From: an uncultured Pelagibacteraceae bacterium
GTDB lineage: Bacteria > Pseudomonadota > Alphaproteobacteria > Pelagibacterales > Pelagibacteraceae
Reading direction: 5' to 3'
Length of the DNA stretch: 64,000 nucleotides
Assembly: GCA_902543295.1 (NCBI GenBank)
Contig: CACBXW010000002.1
Coordinates: 119,501-183,500, forward strand
Shown here one piece after another: positions 39,781 through 48,138 of the stretch. The notes under the pieces were generated by a model. The model saw only the letters and a list, made by a program, of their open reading frames with translations. It was not told the DNA's origin and did no database searches. A program made the position numbers and the translations under genes. Every line of letters begins with the position of its first letter. Positions within the stretch are counted from its first letter, which is position 1.

Positions 39781-41735
39781 TACGATTTTAATTCAATAAG
39801 ATTTTTATATTCATTTAAAGCAAATGGATTGGATAATGCTTCAACATTATTTATTTTGTTACCGTCTATTATATTTTTAACAGCTACCTCTACAATTTTA
39901 CCATTCTTAGTTCTGGGAATATCATTTACTGCAATTATTTTAGCAGGTACATGTCTTGGAGAAGCCTCATATCTAATTGTTGTTTTTAATTTTGAAATTA
40001 ATTTTTCATCTAATCTATTATTTTTTGATAATATTACAAAAAGTATTATTCTTACATCATTATCCCAAGATTGACCTACTACGATAGATTCTTTTACTTC
40101 TTTAAATTTTTCTACAACAGAATAAATTTCAGCCGTGCCAAGTCTAACACCGCCTGGATTTAATGTTGCATCAGATCTTCCATAAATAATATAAGACCCA
40201 TTATTCTTTCTCTCGGCATAATCTCCATGATGCCAAATATTTTTAAATTTTGAAAAATAAGCTTTTTTATATTTATCTTTTCCAGGATCATTCCAAAATT
40301 TTAAAGGCATTGACGGGAAAGAGTTTCTGCAAACTAATTCTCCTTTTTTATTTAAAATTGATTTACCTTTTTCAGAAAACACTGCTGTATCCATGCCAAG
40401 ACCATTGTTTTGTATTTCGCCAATGTTTACAGATGAATAAATGTTTCCATTTACAAAACAGGAGACAATATCTGTTCCTCCAGAAATAGATGCTAAATGA
40501 ACATTTTTTTTTATATTTCTGTAAACAAATTCAAAACCATCTTTAGAAAGTGGAGATCCTGTAGAACAAATCGTTTTTAAAAACTTGAGTTTTATTTTTT
40601 CTTTTACATTAACATTCTGTTTAATAAGTTGATCAATATATTTCGCACTTATACCAAATAGAGTAACTTTCTCCTTATTTGCAATTTTTAACAATAACTC
40701 TGGAGATTTATGCATAGGAAAACCATCAAATAGCAATATTGATGCTTTAGATGCTAGGGCTGTAACAAGCCAATTCCACATCATCCATCCACAAGTTGTG
40801 AAGTAAAATACATTATCATTTGGTTTTATGTTGCAATGTAATTGATGCTCTTTCAAATGTTGCAATAAAACACCACCAGATCTATGGCAAATACATTTTG
40901 GTTTACCTGTAGTGCCGCTTGAGTATAAAATTGCTAATTCGTGGTCAAAATCAAATTTTTTTAATTTATTTCTGCTTATTTCAAGTTTTCTAATCTCAGT
41001 GAAATTATAAATTTTTATATTTTTAATTTTGTTAAATTTTCTTAATTTTTTTCCAGGGTAATTTAAAATTAATACTGATTTTATACTTTTTATTTTTTTT
41101 AATATTTTTGGCAATCTCTCAATAATATTTATTTCCTTTCCGTTATAATAATATTTATCAGTAATGATTAATAATTTAGGTTTAATTTGGGAAAAACGTT
41201 CGATAACACCGGGTACACCAAAATCAGGTGAGCACGAGCTCCAGATTGATCCAATAGCACTAGCACTTAAGAAACACTCAACTGTTTCTATCTGATTTGG
41301 GGTATATGCTGCTATCCTATCCTTTTCAGAAATATTTATTTTTTTGTAAAATGTAATTATTTTTTTTACATCTATATTAAGTTCTTTCCAGGATTTTTGC
41401 TCTCTGTAACCATTTTCGCTAACAAATGTGATGGCTTTTTGATTGGAATTTTTAGCTAAAAGATTTTCTGCAAAATTTAATTTTGAATTAACAAAAAACT
41501 TACTATTAATAAGGTCCTTTGTTAGTTTAAATTTATTAGTTTTTGCTCCAATAATTTCAAAATAGTTCCAAATAGAATTCCAAAAATCTTTTGGATTTTT
41601 TACACTCCAGTTTAGTAACTTTTTATATTTTCCAGAAAAATTGTATTTATAATTCTTTGAAACAAACTTCTCGTATTTAAATAAATTCGAATTCTTTATA
41701 AGTTCTCTTGACGGTTCCCAAAGTTTTTTAGGCAT
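39780..41735 (-). CDS. Acetoacetyl-CoA synthetase
   Basis: A 651-residue AMP-forming acyl-CoA ligase. The N-terminus (KLWEPSRELIKNSNLFKYEKFV) matches acetoacetate-CoA ligases rather than acetyl-CoA synthetases. The ATP-binding P-loop is YSSGTTGKPK, the motif YGRSDATLNPGGVRLG follows, and the adenylation Lys is in PRTKNGKIVEVAVK near the C-terminus. It would activate acetoacetate (or a similar 3-oxo acid) to the CoA ester for thiolase. It is the first gene of an operon with an aminotransferase and probably the TAXI transporter. Confidence 0.9.
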   Translation of the reverse strand: MPKKLWEPSRELIKNSNLFKYEKFVSKNYKYNFSGKYKKLLNWSVKNPKDFWNSIWNYFEIIGAKTNKFKLTKDLINSKFFVNSKLNFAENLLAKNSNQKAITFVSENGYREQKSWKELNIDVKKIITFYKKINISEKDRIAAYTPNQIETVECFLSASAIGSIWSSCSPDFGVPGVIERFSQIKPKLLIITDKYYYNGKEINIIERLPKILKKIKSIKSVLILNYPGKKLRKFNKIKNIKIYNFTEIRKLEISRNKLKKFDFDHELAILYSSGTTGKPKCICHRSGGVLLQHLKEHQLHCNIKPNDNVFYFTTCGWMMWNWLVTALASKASILLFDGFPMHKSPELLLKIANKEKVTLFGISAKYIDQLIKQNVNVKEKIKLKFLKTICSTGSPLSKDGFEFVYRNIKKNVHLASISGGTDIVSCFVNGNIYSSVNIGEIQNNGLGMDTAVFSEKGKSILNKKGELVCRNSFPSMPLKFWNDPGKDKYKKAYFSKFKNIWHHGDYAERKNNGSYIIYGRSDATLNPGGVRLGTAEIYSVVEKFKEVKESIVVGQSWDNDVRIILFVILSKNNRLDEKLISKLKTTIRYEASPRHVPAKIIAVNDIPRTKNGKIVEVAVKNIIDGNKINNVEALSNPFALNEYKNLIELKS

Positions 41736-41897
41736 TAAAAATTTATATTTATATTGTAAAATTTATGCTAACCTTAGATGATAAAAATTGAAAATGAGAA
41801 CTTTTTCCTATCTGATTCGGACTAGTTTTAGTCTATTTTTGTTCTTTTTGAGTAACAAAATATAGTAGGCCAAAAAAAGATCATACTAAAAGTTGAT

Positions 41898-44378
41898 ATG
41901 TCAAAAAATAAGATCACAGCAGTCCTTGGACCTACAAATACTGGTAAAACTTTTTTAGCTATAGAAACTATGCTTTCATTCGACACAGGAATGATTGGAT
42001 TTCCACTAAGACTTCTAGCAAGAGAAGTTTACGACAAAATAATACAAAAAGTAGATGCATCCAAGGTAGCTCTTATTACAGGGGAAGAAAAAATTATACC
42101 ACTTAATGCTAAGTATTTTTTATGTACTGTAGAATCAATGCCTGTAGATAAGGTTTTAGATTTCGTGGGTATTGATGAAATTCAAATGTGTTCTGATCAT
42201 GAGCGAGGTCATATTTTTACAGATAGATTATTAAATCTGAGAGGTGAAAAATTAACAATGTTAATGGGTTCAAATACTATTAAAAATATTATTCAAAAGC
42301 TTGATGAAGATGTTGAATTTATAAACAAACAAAGATTATCAAAGCTATCATTTGGAGGACACAAAAAAATTTCAAGAATTGAGAGAAAAAGCGCAATTAT
42401 AGCTTTTTCAACAGAAGAGGTTTACGCGATTGCTGAATTATTAAGAAGACAAAAAGGTGGTGCAGCAATTGTGATGGGATCTCTCAGTCCTAAAACTAGA
42501 AATGCTCAAGTAAATTTATATCAATCAGGGGACGTCGATTATCTAGTCGCTACTGATGCTATTGGTATGGGAATAAATATGGATTTAGATCATGTTTACT
42601 TCTCTAACTTAAAAAAGTTTGATGGAAAAAAAATAAGAAGACTAAAAATATCAGAAATTGGACAAATTTCAGGAAGAGCTGGTCGATATTTAAATGATGG
42701 GAGTTTTGGTATTACAGGAGAATGTAGTGAAATTAACCCAGAAGAGATTGAATTTTTAGAAAATCACAATTTTCCAGAAATACAAAATATATTTTGGAGA
42801 AATTCCAACTTAAAATTTAATAATAAAGAAAATCTACTTAAATCATTAGAAGAAAGACCTGATAAAGATTGGTTAAGAAGAGTTGGTGAATGTGAAGATG
42901 AAAAAGTTTTAAAATATTTTTTAAAAGAAAATAATAGTTCTATAGAAAATAATTCAAACATTTTAAAAATTCTTTGGGAATGTTGTCAAATACCTGATTT
43001 TGTTAAGAAAACTTATGGTCATCATTTAGAAGTTGTTGGCAAGGTGTTTAATTTTTTAATAAGTGAAGAAAAAAAAGTGCCAAATTATTATATGAAAAAA
43101 CAGCTTTCAATGCTTGATAAGCTTGAAGGAAATGTAGATTCAATTTCAAATAGAATATCTAATGTTAGAACTTGGTCATATGTTTCAAACAAATCTAATT
43201 GGGTTGAGAACCAAGATTATTGGATTGAAAGAACTAAAAAATTAGAAGATAAATTATCTGATAGACTTCACGACGAATTAACAAAAACATTTATAGATAA
43301 AAGAGCTAGCGTTTTAGCAAAAGGCTTAAAGCAAGACATTGAATTAAAAACCGAGATTATTGAGAAAGAAAAAGTATTAATTAATGGTCAATATATTGGA
43401 ATTTTAAAAGGGTTAAAGTTGCAATTAGATTTAAAAGTAGATGCACTAGATGCAGATATTAAATCATTAAAAAAAGCTGCTAGGCAGAATGTAGGTCCAG
43501 AAATAATTAATAGAATACAACAAATAATAGATACCGGACTTATAGAGTTAAAAGATGATTTTAAAATTTATTGGAGAAATGATCCTATAGCGAAACTTAT
43601 ACCTGGATCTGATTACCTTAATCCAAAAATAGATTTATTTATTGATGAAATGATTGAAAATAACGAAAGAAATAATTTAAACGACTACCTAAATAAATGG
43701 ATAATAAAAAAAATTGAAACTGAGCTTAATAGTTTGATTGAGTTGAAAAACATTAAAGAAGATAACCCAGAACTTAGAGCCTTAGCTTACAGACTTTATG
43801 AAAATAATGGTGTTATAAAAAGAACAAATATCTCTGAATACTTAAAAAAAATAAATCAAGATGATAGGAAGAAATTAAGAAAACTAGGTGTTAAGTTTGG
43901 AAGATATCATGTCTTTTTATTTAAGTTATTCAAACCAAGTTCGGTTTCTTTAAGAATATTATTATGGAAAAGCTATAATAATAATTTTTTAGACTTAACA
44001 CCACCAAAATTCGGATTAAATTTTTTAAATAATATGAAATCTGCAAATAAAGATTTTATGTTACTTTGTGGTTTTGAGAAATTTGACGACATTTATGTTC
44101 GTATAGATATACTCGAAAGATTATTTTTGTTAATATTTAATTCAGAAAAAGATAAGAAAAAAGAGGTAAAAGTTGTACCTGAAATGTTAAACTTGCTCGG
44201 TTGCTCTAAAGAAAATTTTAAGAAGCTTTTAAAAAATATGGATTACAAGATTTATGAGAAAGAAAAAGAGTTTTTTATAAAGTATCTTCCATCAAAAAAG
44301 AGAATTTTTAAGGGGCAAGACAAAAAAGACTATTCTAATAATCCATTTAGTATATTAAATCAATTAAACTTAAAATAA
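41898..44378 (+). CDS. Suv3-like DExH RNA helicase
   Basis: An 826-residue superfamily 2 helicase. Motif I is GPTNTGKT (11-18), motif II is DEIQ (93-96), motif V is ATDAIGMGINMDLDHVYF and motif VI is QISGRAGR. The overall layout matches the mitochondrial Suv3 family and its alphaproteobacterial relatives, which unwind RNA for degradation. The long C-terminal half (about 330-826) is helical and lysine-rich, including the KFGRYHVFLFKLFKP region usual in bacterial members. It heads a four-gene operon, joined to the TerB-like gene by a one-base overlap. Confidence 0.92.
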   Translation: MSKNKITAVLGPTNTGKTFLAIETMLSFDTGMIGFPLRLLAREVYDKIIQKVDASKVALITGEEKIIPLNAKYFLCTVESMPVDKVLDFVGIDEIQMCSDHERGHIFTDRLLNLRGEKLTMLMGSNTIKNIIQKLDEDVEFINKQRLSKLSFGGHKKISRIERKSAIIAFSTEEVYAIAELLRRQKGGAAIVMGSLSPKTRNAQVNLYQSGDVDYLVATDAIGMGINMDLDHVYFSNLKKFDGKKIRRLKISEIGQISGRAGRYLNDGSFGITGECSEINPEEIEFLENHNFPEIQNIFWRNSNLKFNNKENLLKSLEERPDKDWLRRVGECEDEKVLKYFLKENNSSIENNSNILKILWECCQIPDFVKKTYGHHLEVVGKVFNFLISEEKKVPNYYMKKQLSMLDKLEGNVDSISNRISNVRTWSYVSNKSNWVENQDYWIERTKKLEDKLSDRLHDELTKTFIDKRASVLAKGLKQDIELKTEIIEKEKVLINGQYIGILKGLKLQLDLKVDALDADIKSLKKAARQNVGPEIINRIQQIIDTGLIELKDDFKIYWRNDPIAKLIPGSDYLNPKIDLFIDEMIENNERNNLNDYLNKWIIKKIETELNSLIELKNIKEDNPELRALAYRLYENNGVIKRTNISEYLKKINQDDRKKLRKLGVKFGRYHVFLFKLFKPSSVSLRILLWKSYNNNFLDLTPPKFGLNFLNNMKSANKDFMLLCGFEKFDDIYVRIDILERLFLLIFNSEKDKKKEVKVVPEMLNLLGCSKENFKKLLKNMDYKIYEKEKEFFIKYLPSKKRIFKGQDKKDYSNNPFSILNQLNLK

Positions 44379-44803
44379 TGTTTAGCTTATTTACGAAAGA
44401 AAAAGAAACTGAGAAAGATGATAGTCATTTATCTTTAATAAGTATTGCCGCTCTTTTAATTCACTCTGCAAAAATTGATCAAAACTTCACAGAAAAAGAA
44501 AAAAAAATAATAAAAAATGCTTTGATAGAAATGGGAGCTCCTGAAGATACTTTAGATGAAATAATTAATGAAGCGGAGAGAAAAGAGAAAGATGCAAACC
44601 AAATCCTTGAGTTTACTAGAGAGGTAAAAAATAAAAGTTTTGAAGAAAAAAAGATAGTTATAGAGGCTTTATGGAATATTATTTATTCAGATGAGCAAGC
44701 AGATATGTATGAAACAAATTTAATGAGAAGATTGTCTGGATTGCTATATCTTGATCCTAAAATTGTTGGAGATGTAAAAGAGAAAGTTAGATCTAAACGG
44801 TGA
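44378..44803 (+). CDS. TerB-like (tellurite resistance TerB family) protein
   Basis: A 141-residue helical protein of the TerB family. [27 protein letters not shown] and [23 protein letters not shown] show the two acidic helix-loop elements expected of the fold. Despite the family name, most members have no link to tellurite and their role is unclear. It is tied to both neighbours: a TAATG overlap with the helicase and a 4-base GTGA overlap with the ferredoxin. Confidence 0.85.
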   Translation: MFSLFTKEKETEKDDSHLSLISIAALLIHSAKIDQNFTEKEKKIIKNALIEMGAPEDTLDEIINEAERKEKDANQILEFTREVKNKSFEEKKIVIEALWNIIYSDEQADMYETNLMRRLSGLLYLDPKIVGDVKEKVRSKR

Positions 44804-45126
44804 CATATTTAGTCAATGATAAATGTATAAAATGCAAACACACAACATGCGTAGATGTTTGTCCAGTTGACTGCTTCTACGAAGGAAAAAATATGCTTGT
44901 AATTAAACCTGATGAGTGTATAGATTGTGGCGTTTGCGAACCAGAGTGTCCGATAGATGCTATTATTTCAGACACAGAAAATGGAAGTGAAAAGTGGCTA
45001 GAGGTTAATAAAAAATACTCGGAGATTTGGCCGAATATTTCAGAAGCAAAAGAACCTTTACCAAATCATGAAAAACATAAAAATGAAGAAAATAAGTTTG
45101 ATAAATACTTTGAAGAAAACATTTAA
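44800..45126 (+). CDS. fdxA: FdxA-type 7Fe ferredoxin
   Basis: A 108-residue ferredoxin of the 3Fe-4S/4Fe-4S type. Cysteines lie at 9, 12, 17, 21 and 25 and then at 40, 43, 46 and 50 in [13 protein letters not shown]. The C-terminal tail is highly charged, as in other proteobacterial FdxA. The start is GTG 44800, overlapping the TerB-like stop codon (GTGA). Its last 59 bases also encode the beginning of CarD in another frame. It may feed electrons to a reductase that is not in the window. Confidence 0.94.
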   Translation: MTYLVNDKCIKCKHTTCVDVCPVDCFYEGKNMLVIKPDECIDCGVCEPECPIDAIISDTENGSEKWLEVNKKYSEIWPNISEAKEPLPNHEKHKNEENKFDKYFEENI

Positions 45127-45946
45127 AGCTAAAAAAGTAAGTAAGAAAAAAAATATTAAACCTTTGGTCAAAAATAAAAAGCCCAAAACATTATCTAAAT
45201 CCAAAAAAACAAAAATAGTAACTAAATTAAAAAAAACAAAAATACAAAAAAAGTCGAATACTCTTATAAAATCAAAGCAATTAAAAATTGACAAAAAAGT
45301 TAGTACAGACGCTAATGAAAATTTACATAGAATCTCAAAAAATAATGAACAAAAACCCGAAATAAAAAAAGTAAAAAAACAAGATACAGAGAAAAAAGAA
45401 TACAAAGTAAAAGACTACGTTGTTTATCCAAAGCATGGTGTTGGTCAAATTACTGAGTTTAAGAAATTAAATATTGGAGGAATAGATATAGAAGCTTACA
45501 TTTTAAAATTCGAAAAGGATAAAGCAAACGGTATGGTGCCAGTTAATAAACAATCTCACCTGAGACCATTAGCTACTATAAATCAAGTAAATAAATGTAT
45601 CAGTATTTTAAAGAGTAAACCAAAAATTAAAAGGAGTATGTGGAGCAGAAGAGCGCAAGAATATGAAGCAAAAATTTCCTCAGGAAAGATATATGAGCTA
45701 GCGGAAGTTGTAAGAGATTTAAATAAAGGGGATGACTTAATGGTTGATCAATCGTACAGCGAAAGACAACTTTTTGAAAAAGCTTATGATAGAATACTCA
45801 CTGAATTTCAAATAGTTTTAAATATGAACTTAGAAGATACACAAAAGAAACTTGATAAAGCTTTAAAGAGAAACTTAGAAAAACAGGTTCAAAAGTTAGA
45901 GAATAAATCTATACAAGAAGATATATCAGCGGAAGTTGCTGAATAA
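45068..45946 (+). CDS. carD: CarD/CdnL-family RNA polymerase-binding regulator with lysine-rich N-terminal tail
   Basis: A 292-residue protein. The CarD/CdnL domain starts at about residue 111 ([18 protein letters not shown]), where the Tudor-like half binds the RNA polymerase beta subunit, and continues with the helical half that stabilises open promoter complexes. Alphaproteobacterial relatives are about 170 residues. Here about 110 extra residues come first, with 32 Lys in the first 77 and TPKK/SKSKK-like patches. No in-frame ATG exists between residue 6 and the domain, so the tail is not an annotation artefact unless a rare start is used. The gene overlaps fdxA by 59 bases out of frame; ATG 45083 is an alternative start. 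Confidence 0.88.
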   Translation: MKNIKMKKISLINTLKKTFKAKKVSKKKNIKPLVKNKKPKTLSKSKKTKIVTKLKKTKIQKKSNTLIKSKQLKIDKKVSTDANENLHRISKNNEQKPEIKKVKKQDTEKKEYKVKDYVVYPKHGVGQITEFKKLNIGGIDIEAYILKFEKDKANGMVPVNKQSHLRPLATINQVNKCISILKSKPKIKRSMWSRRAQEYEAKISSGKIYELAEVVRDLNKGDDLMVDQSYSERQLFEKAYDRILTEFQIVLNMNLEDTQKKLDKALKRNLEKQVQKLENKSIQEDISAEVAE

Positions 45947-45983
45947 AAAAACGCTTCCCACGCAAGCGCCATGAGAAGCGTTT
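45944..45983 (-). terminator. Intrinsic terminator of the lysine-rich small gene
   Basis: A 9-bp stem (45949-45957 with 45975-45983) is followed on the minus strand by about seven T residues. It sits 18 bases after the stop of the 27-residue basic protein gene, between it and the convergent carD stop (45946). On the plus strand no T run follows, so it mainly serves the minus-strand gene but could also slow polymerase leaving carD. Confidence 0.75.
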
Positions 45984-46001
45984 GTTAAAAAGAATACTAA
46001 A

Positions 46002-46085
46002 CTATTTTCTTCTTTTCTTTTTAGCTTTTTTCTTAGCTTTTTTCTTAGTTTTCTTTTTAGCAGCTTTTTTTCTTCTTTTAGCCAT
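46002..46085 (-). CDS. 27-residue lysine/arginine-rich protein
   Basis: A tiny ORF starting MAKRRKKAAKKKTKKK and ending KKRRK, with 16 Lys, 4 Arg, 5 Ala, 1 Thr and no acidic or hydrophobic residue other than Ala. It resembles the Ala/Lys repeats of bacterial histone H1-like tails. A strong Shine-Dalgarno (AAAAGGGAGC) lies at the right distance before the ATG, and an intrinsic terminator follows, so it looks like a complete monocistronic gene. It probably binds nucleic acid (DNA or rRNA) by charge. Too short for routine gene callers. It converges with carD, whose own tail is lysine-rich. Confidence 0.75.
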   Translation of the reverse strand: MAKRRKKAAKKKTKKKAKKKAKKKRRK

Positions 46086-46105
46086 CTTTAGCTCCCTTTT
46101 TAATT

Positions 46106-46124
46106 ACGAATCTTTTTGATTCGT
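46106..46124 (-). promoter_or_regulatory. Small hairpin in the leader of the lysine-rich gene
   Basis: A 7-bp perfect inverted repeat (46106-46112 with 46118-46124, loop of five T on the plus strand) lies 21 bases before the ATG of the basic 27-mer. It could shape the mRNA leader or be an operator half-site pair; no regulator can be named. Confidence 0.35.
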
Positions 46125-46268
46125 TTGATTACCTTTTTTTATTTTTTTTGAATAGTTATGTCAATTACATAATTTTTTATAATTTTTTAATTTTTTTTTT
46201 AAAAAAATAAAAAATTAATAATCAAAAAAAGTTAAGTAAAATAGGGGTAATTAAACAAATTTTTTAAG

Positions 46269-47978
46269 TTAATTGTAAAGATTTTCAAAATTGTTTTTAT
46301 ATTTATTTATAATTTTATATCTTTTTAACTTTAATGTCGGTGTTAACATTCCATTATCAATTGAAAATTTTTCATTTATAAAAAAAAATTTTTTAATATT
46401 TTCTATTTTTGAAAGATTATTATTTAAATTATTTATTGCATTATTAATTTCTTCATTTGTAATATTACTAAATTCATCATTTAAAACTAATAATGCTACC
46501 AAATAAGGTTTATTGTCTCCATATACTACCGCTTGTTCAATAAATTCTAGATTTACTAATTCATTTTCAATTTTTAATGGAGAAATATTTTCTCCTCCAG
46601 GAGTAATGAGAATATCTTTTTTTCTATCAGTAATTTTTAAAAAATTATTTTCAAATACTCCAATATCACCTGTGTGAAGCCAGCCATCTTTTAAAACTTT
46701 TTCAGTCTCTTCTTCATTATTCCAATAGCCCAACATAACATTTTCACCTTTTACTAAAATTTCACCGTCCTCGGCTATTTTTACTGCATTTCCCTTAAAT
46801 GGTGGGCCAACAGTATCTATTCTAATATCATCTATTGGATTGCAGCTTACAACTGGAGAAGTTTCGGTTAAGCCATAACCTTGCAGAGTTGGTAAACCTA
46901 TAGCATTCAGAAAATATCCAACCTCTTTATCTAAGGCACCACCTCCTGAAACAAAAGTTTTAAGAGATCCACCAAATTGTGATTTTATTTTTTTTCTTAC
47001 TAATTTCTCTAAAATTCTATCTTGGATTTTTTCGAAAATAGTGAGATTTTTCTTTTTTATTTTTTTTAAACCTAATTCTAGCATTTTAAATATTAATTTT
47101 TTTTTCAATCCTGTAGCCTTTTTAAAATTTGCATTAATTTTTTGGTAAAGATTTTGATAGAATCTTGGTACAGCTGTCATAATTTCCGGCGAACAATCGC
47201 CCATATTTTTAACTAATTTGTCAATGCTTTCTGCATAAAAAATTCTAGCTGCTACAGTAATTTGTACAAATTGAACAGTGTGCTCATATGAATGTGAAAG
47301 TGGAAGCCATGTAAGGAACCTTGGCTGCTCCTTAGACAATAGTGGTTTTAGAATATCTATCGCACCCTCACAATTATTTAAGATACCTCCATGACTTAAA
47401 ATCACTCCTTTAGGATTACCTTGGGTACCTGAAGTATAAATTATACACGACGGATCTTTTCTTAAGGCTAGAGATTTGTGGATTGGTAAATTTTTTTTAT
47501 TATTATTTTGGATTAAATCTTCAAAATTAATATAATCAATTTCTACATCTGGTAACTTTTCAAAAGAAAAAATTTTTTTTATAAATTTTTTGTCCTTAAT
47601 AATATTTTTCAATTTATTAAATTGTTCAATGTTTGAGACAAAAATTATAGTTGGGCTGCAATCATTAAGAATATAGTTGTAGTCATTTTCTGCATAAGTT
47701 GTGTAAGCTGGGACAGTTATCCCATCTGATAACATAATAGATAAGTCTGTAATAAACCATTCAGGTCTATTTTCAGAAATTAACAAACATCTATCACCTT
47801 TTGATATTACTTTTCTTAATTCATTGGAAACTATATTAATAAAATTATAGGTTTCTTGCCAAGTATAATTTTCTTTATTATCACCTAAAGTTGATAATAA
47901 TATTTTGTCTTTATTAGTTTGTTTATTAAACTGATCAAAAAAAAGTTCAGTTAAATTATTAATTTGTTTTAAGTTCAT
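46269..47978 (-). CDS. fadD: Long-chain fatty acid-CoA ligase (AMP-binding)
   Basis: An acyl-CoA synthetase of 569 residues. The P-loop is IIYTSGTQGNPKG, followed by LPLSHSYEHTVQ, the acyl-adenylate motif QGYGLTETSP, GWLHTGDIG and the DRKKDILITPGGENISP linker, all typical of long-chain (FAA1/FadD15-type) enzymes. I start it at ATG 47978 (MNLKQINNL), because the longer frame begins at a TTG inside tRNA-Leu. That ATG lies only 8 bases after the tRNA CCA end, leaving no room for a Shine-Dalgarno if the tRNA is processed out. It activates fatty acids for lipid synthesis or oxidation. Confidence 0.9.
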   Translation of the reverse strand: MNLKQINNLTELFFDQFNKQTNKDKILLSTLGDNKENYTWQETYNFINIVSNELRKVISKGDRCLLISENRPEWFITDLSIMLSDGITVPAYTTYAENDYNYILNDCSPTIIFVSNIEQFNKLKNIIKDKKFIKKIFSFEKLPDVEIDYINFEDLIQNNNKKNLPIHKSLALRKDPSCIIYTSGTQGNPKGVILSHGGILNNCEGAIDILKPLLSKEQPRFLTWLPLSHSYEHTVQFVQITVAARIFYAESIDKLVKNMGDCSPEIMTAVPRFYQNLYQKINANFKKATGLKKKLIFKMLELGLKKIKKKNLTIFEKIQDRILEKLVRKKIKSQFGGSLKTFVSGGGALDKEVGYFLNAIGLPTLQGYGLTETSPVVSCNPIDDIRIDTVGPPFKGNAVKIAEDGEILVKGENVMLGYWNNEEETEKVLKDGWLHTGDIGVFENNFLKITDRKKDILITPGGENISPLKIENELVNLEFIEQAVVYGDNKPYLVALLVLNDEFSNITNEEINNAINNLNNNLSKIENIKKFFFINEKFSIDNGMLTPTLKLKRYKIINKYKNNFENLYN

Positions 47979-47986
47979 ATATTTTT

Positions 47987-48073
47987 TGGTGGGCAAAGAG
48001 AGAATCGAACTCTCACAGTATTGCTACTATTGGATTTTGAGTCCAACGCGTCTACCAGTTCCGCCATTCGCCC
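47987..48073 (-). tRNA. tRNA-Leu (anticodon CAA)
   Basis: An 87-base class II tRNA with encoded CCA. The acceptor GGGCGAA pairs with TTTGCCC (one G-U), the D arm is ATGGCGGAACTGGTAGACGC, and the anticodon loop CTCAAAA in stem TTGGA/TCCAA gives CAA, reading UUG. A variable arm of the expected length and a T arm with AGTTCGATTCT follow. The fadD ATG begins 8 bases after its 3' end, so both are probably on one transcript. Confidence 0.96.
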
Positions 48074-48138
48074 ATTTATTTTTAGTTTCATAGAATATAA
48101 ATAATAGTATTAAAACACTATTTATATTAAAAGAAAAT

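Noticed and set aside
41820-41840. A short hairpin with T run between acetoacetyl-CoA synthetase and the helicase
   Set aside because: The stem is only five base pairs and no plus-strand gene ends there; probably leader sequence of the helicase operon.
44378-44803. TerB-like protein as a tellurite-resistance or phage-defence system
   Set aside because: No other ter genes are present, and the gene sits in an operon with core genes.
45058-45405. A 115-codon minus-strand ORF, very Phe/Leu-rich
   Set aside because: It is the complement of the lysine-rich carD tail; AAA and AAG codons read backwards give Phe and Leu, so the membrane-protein appearance is an artefact.
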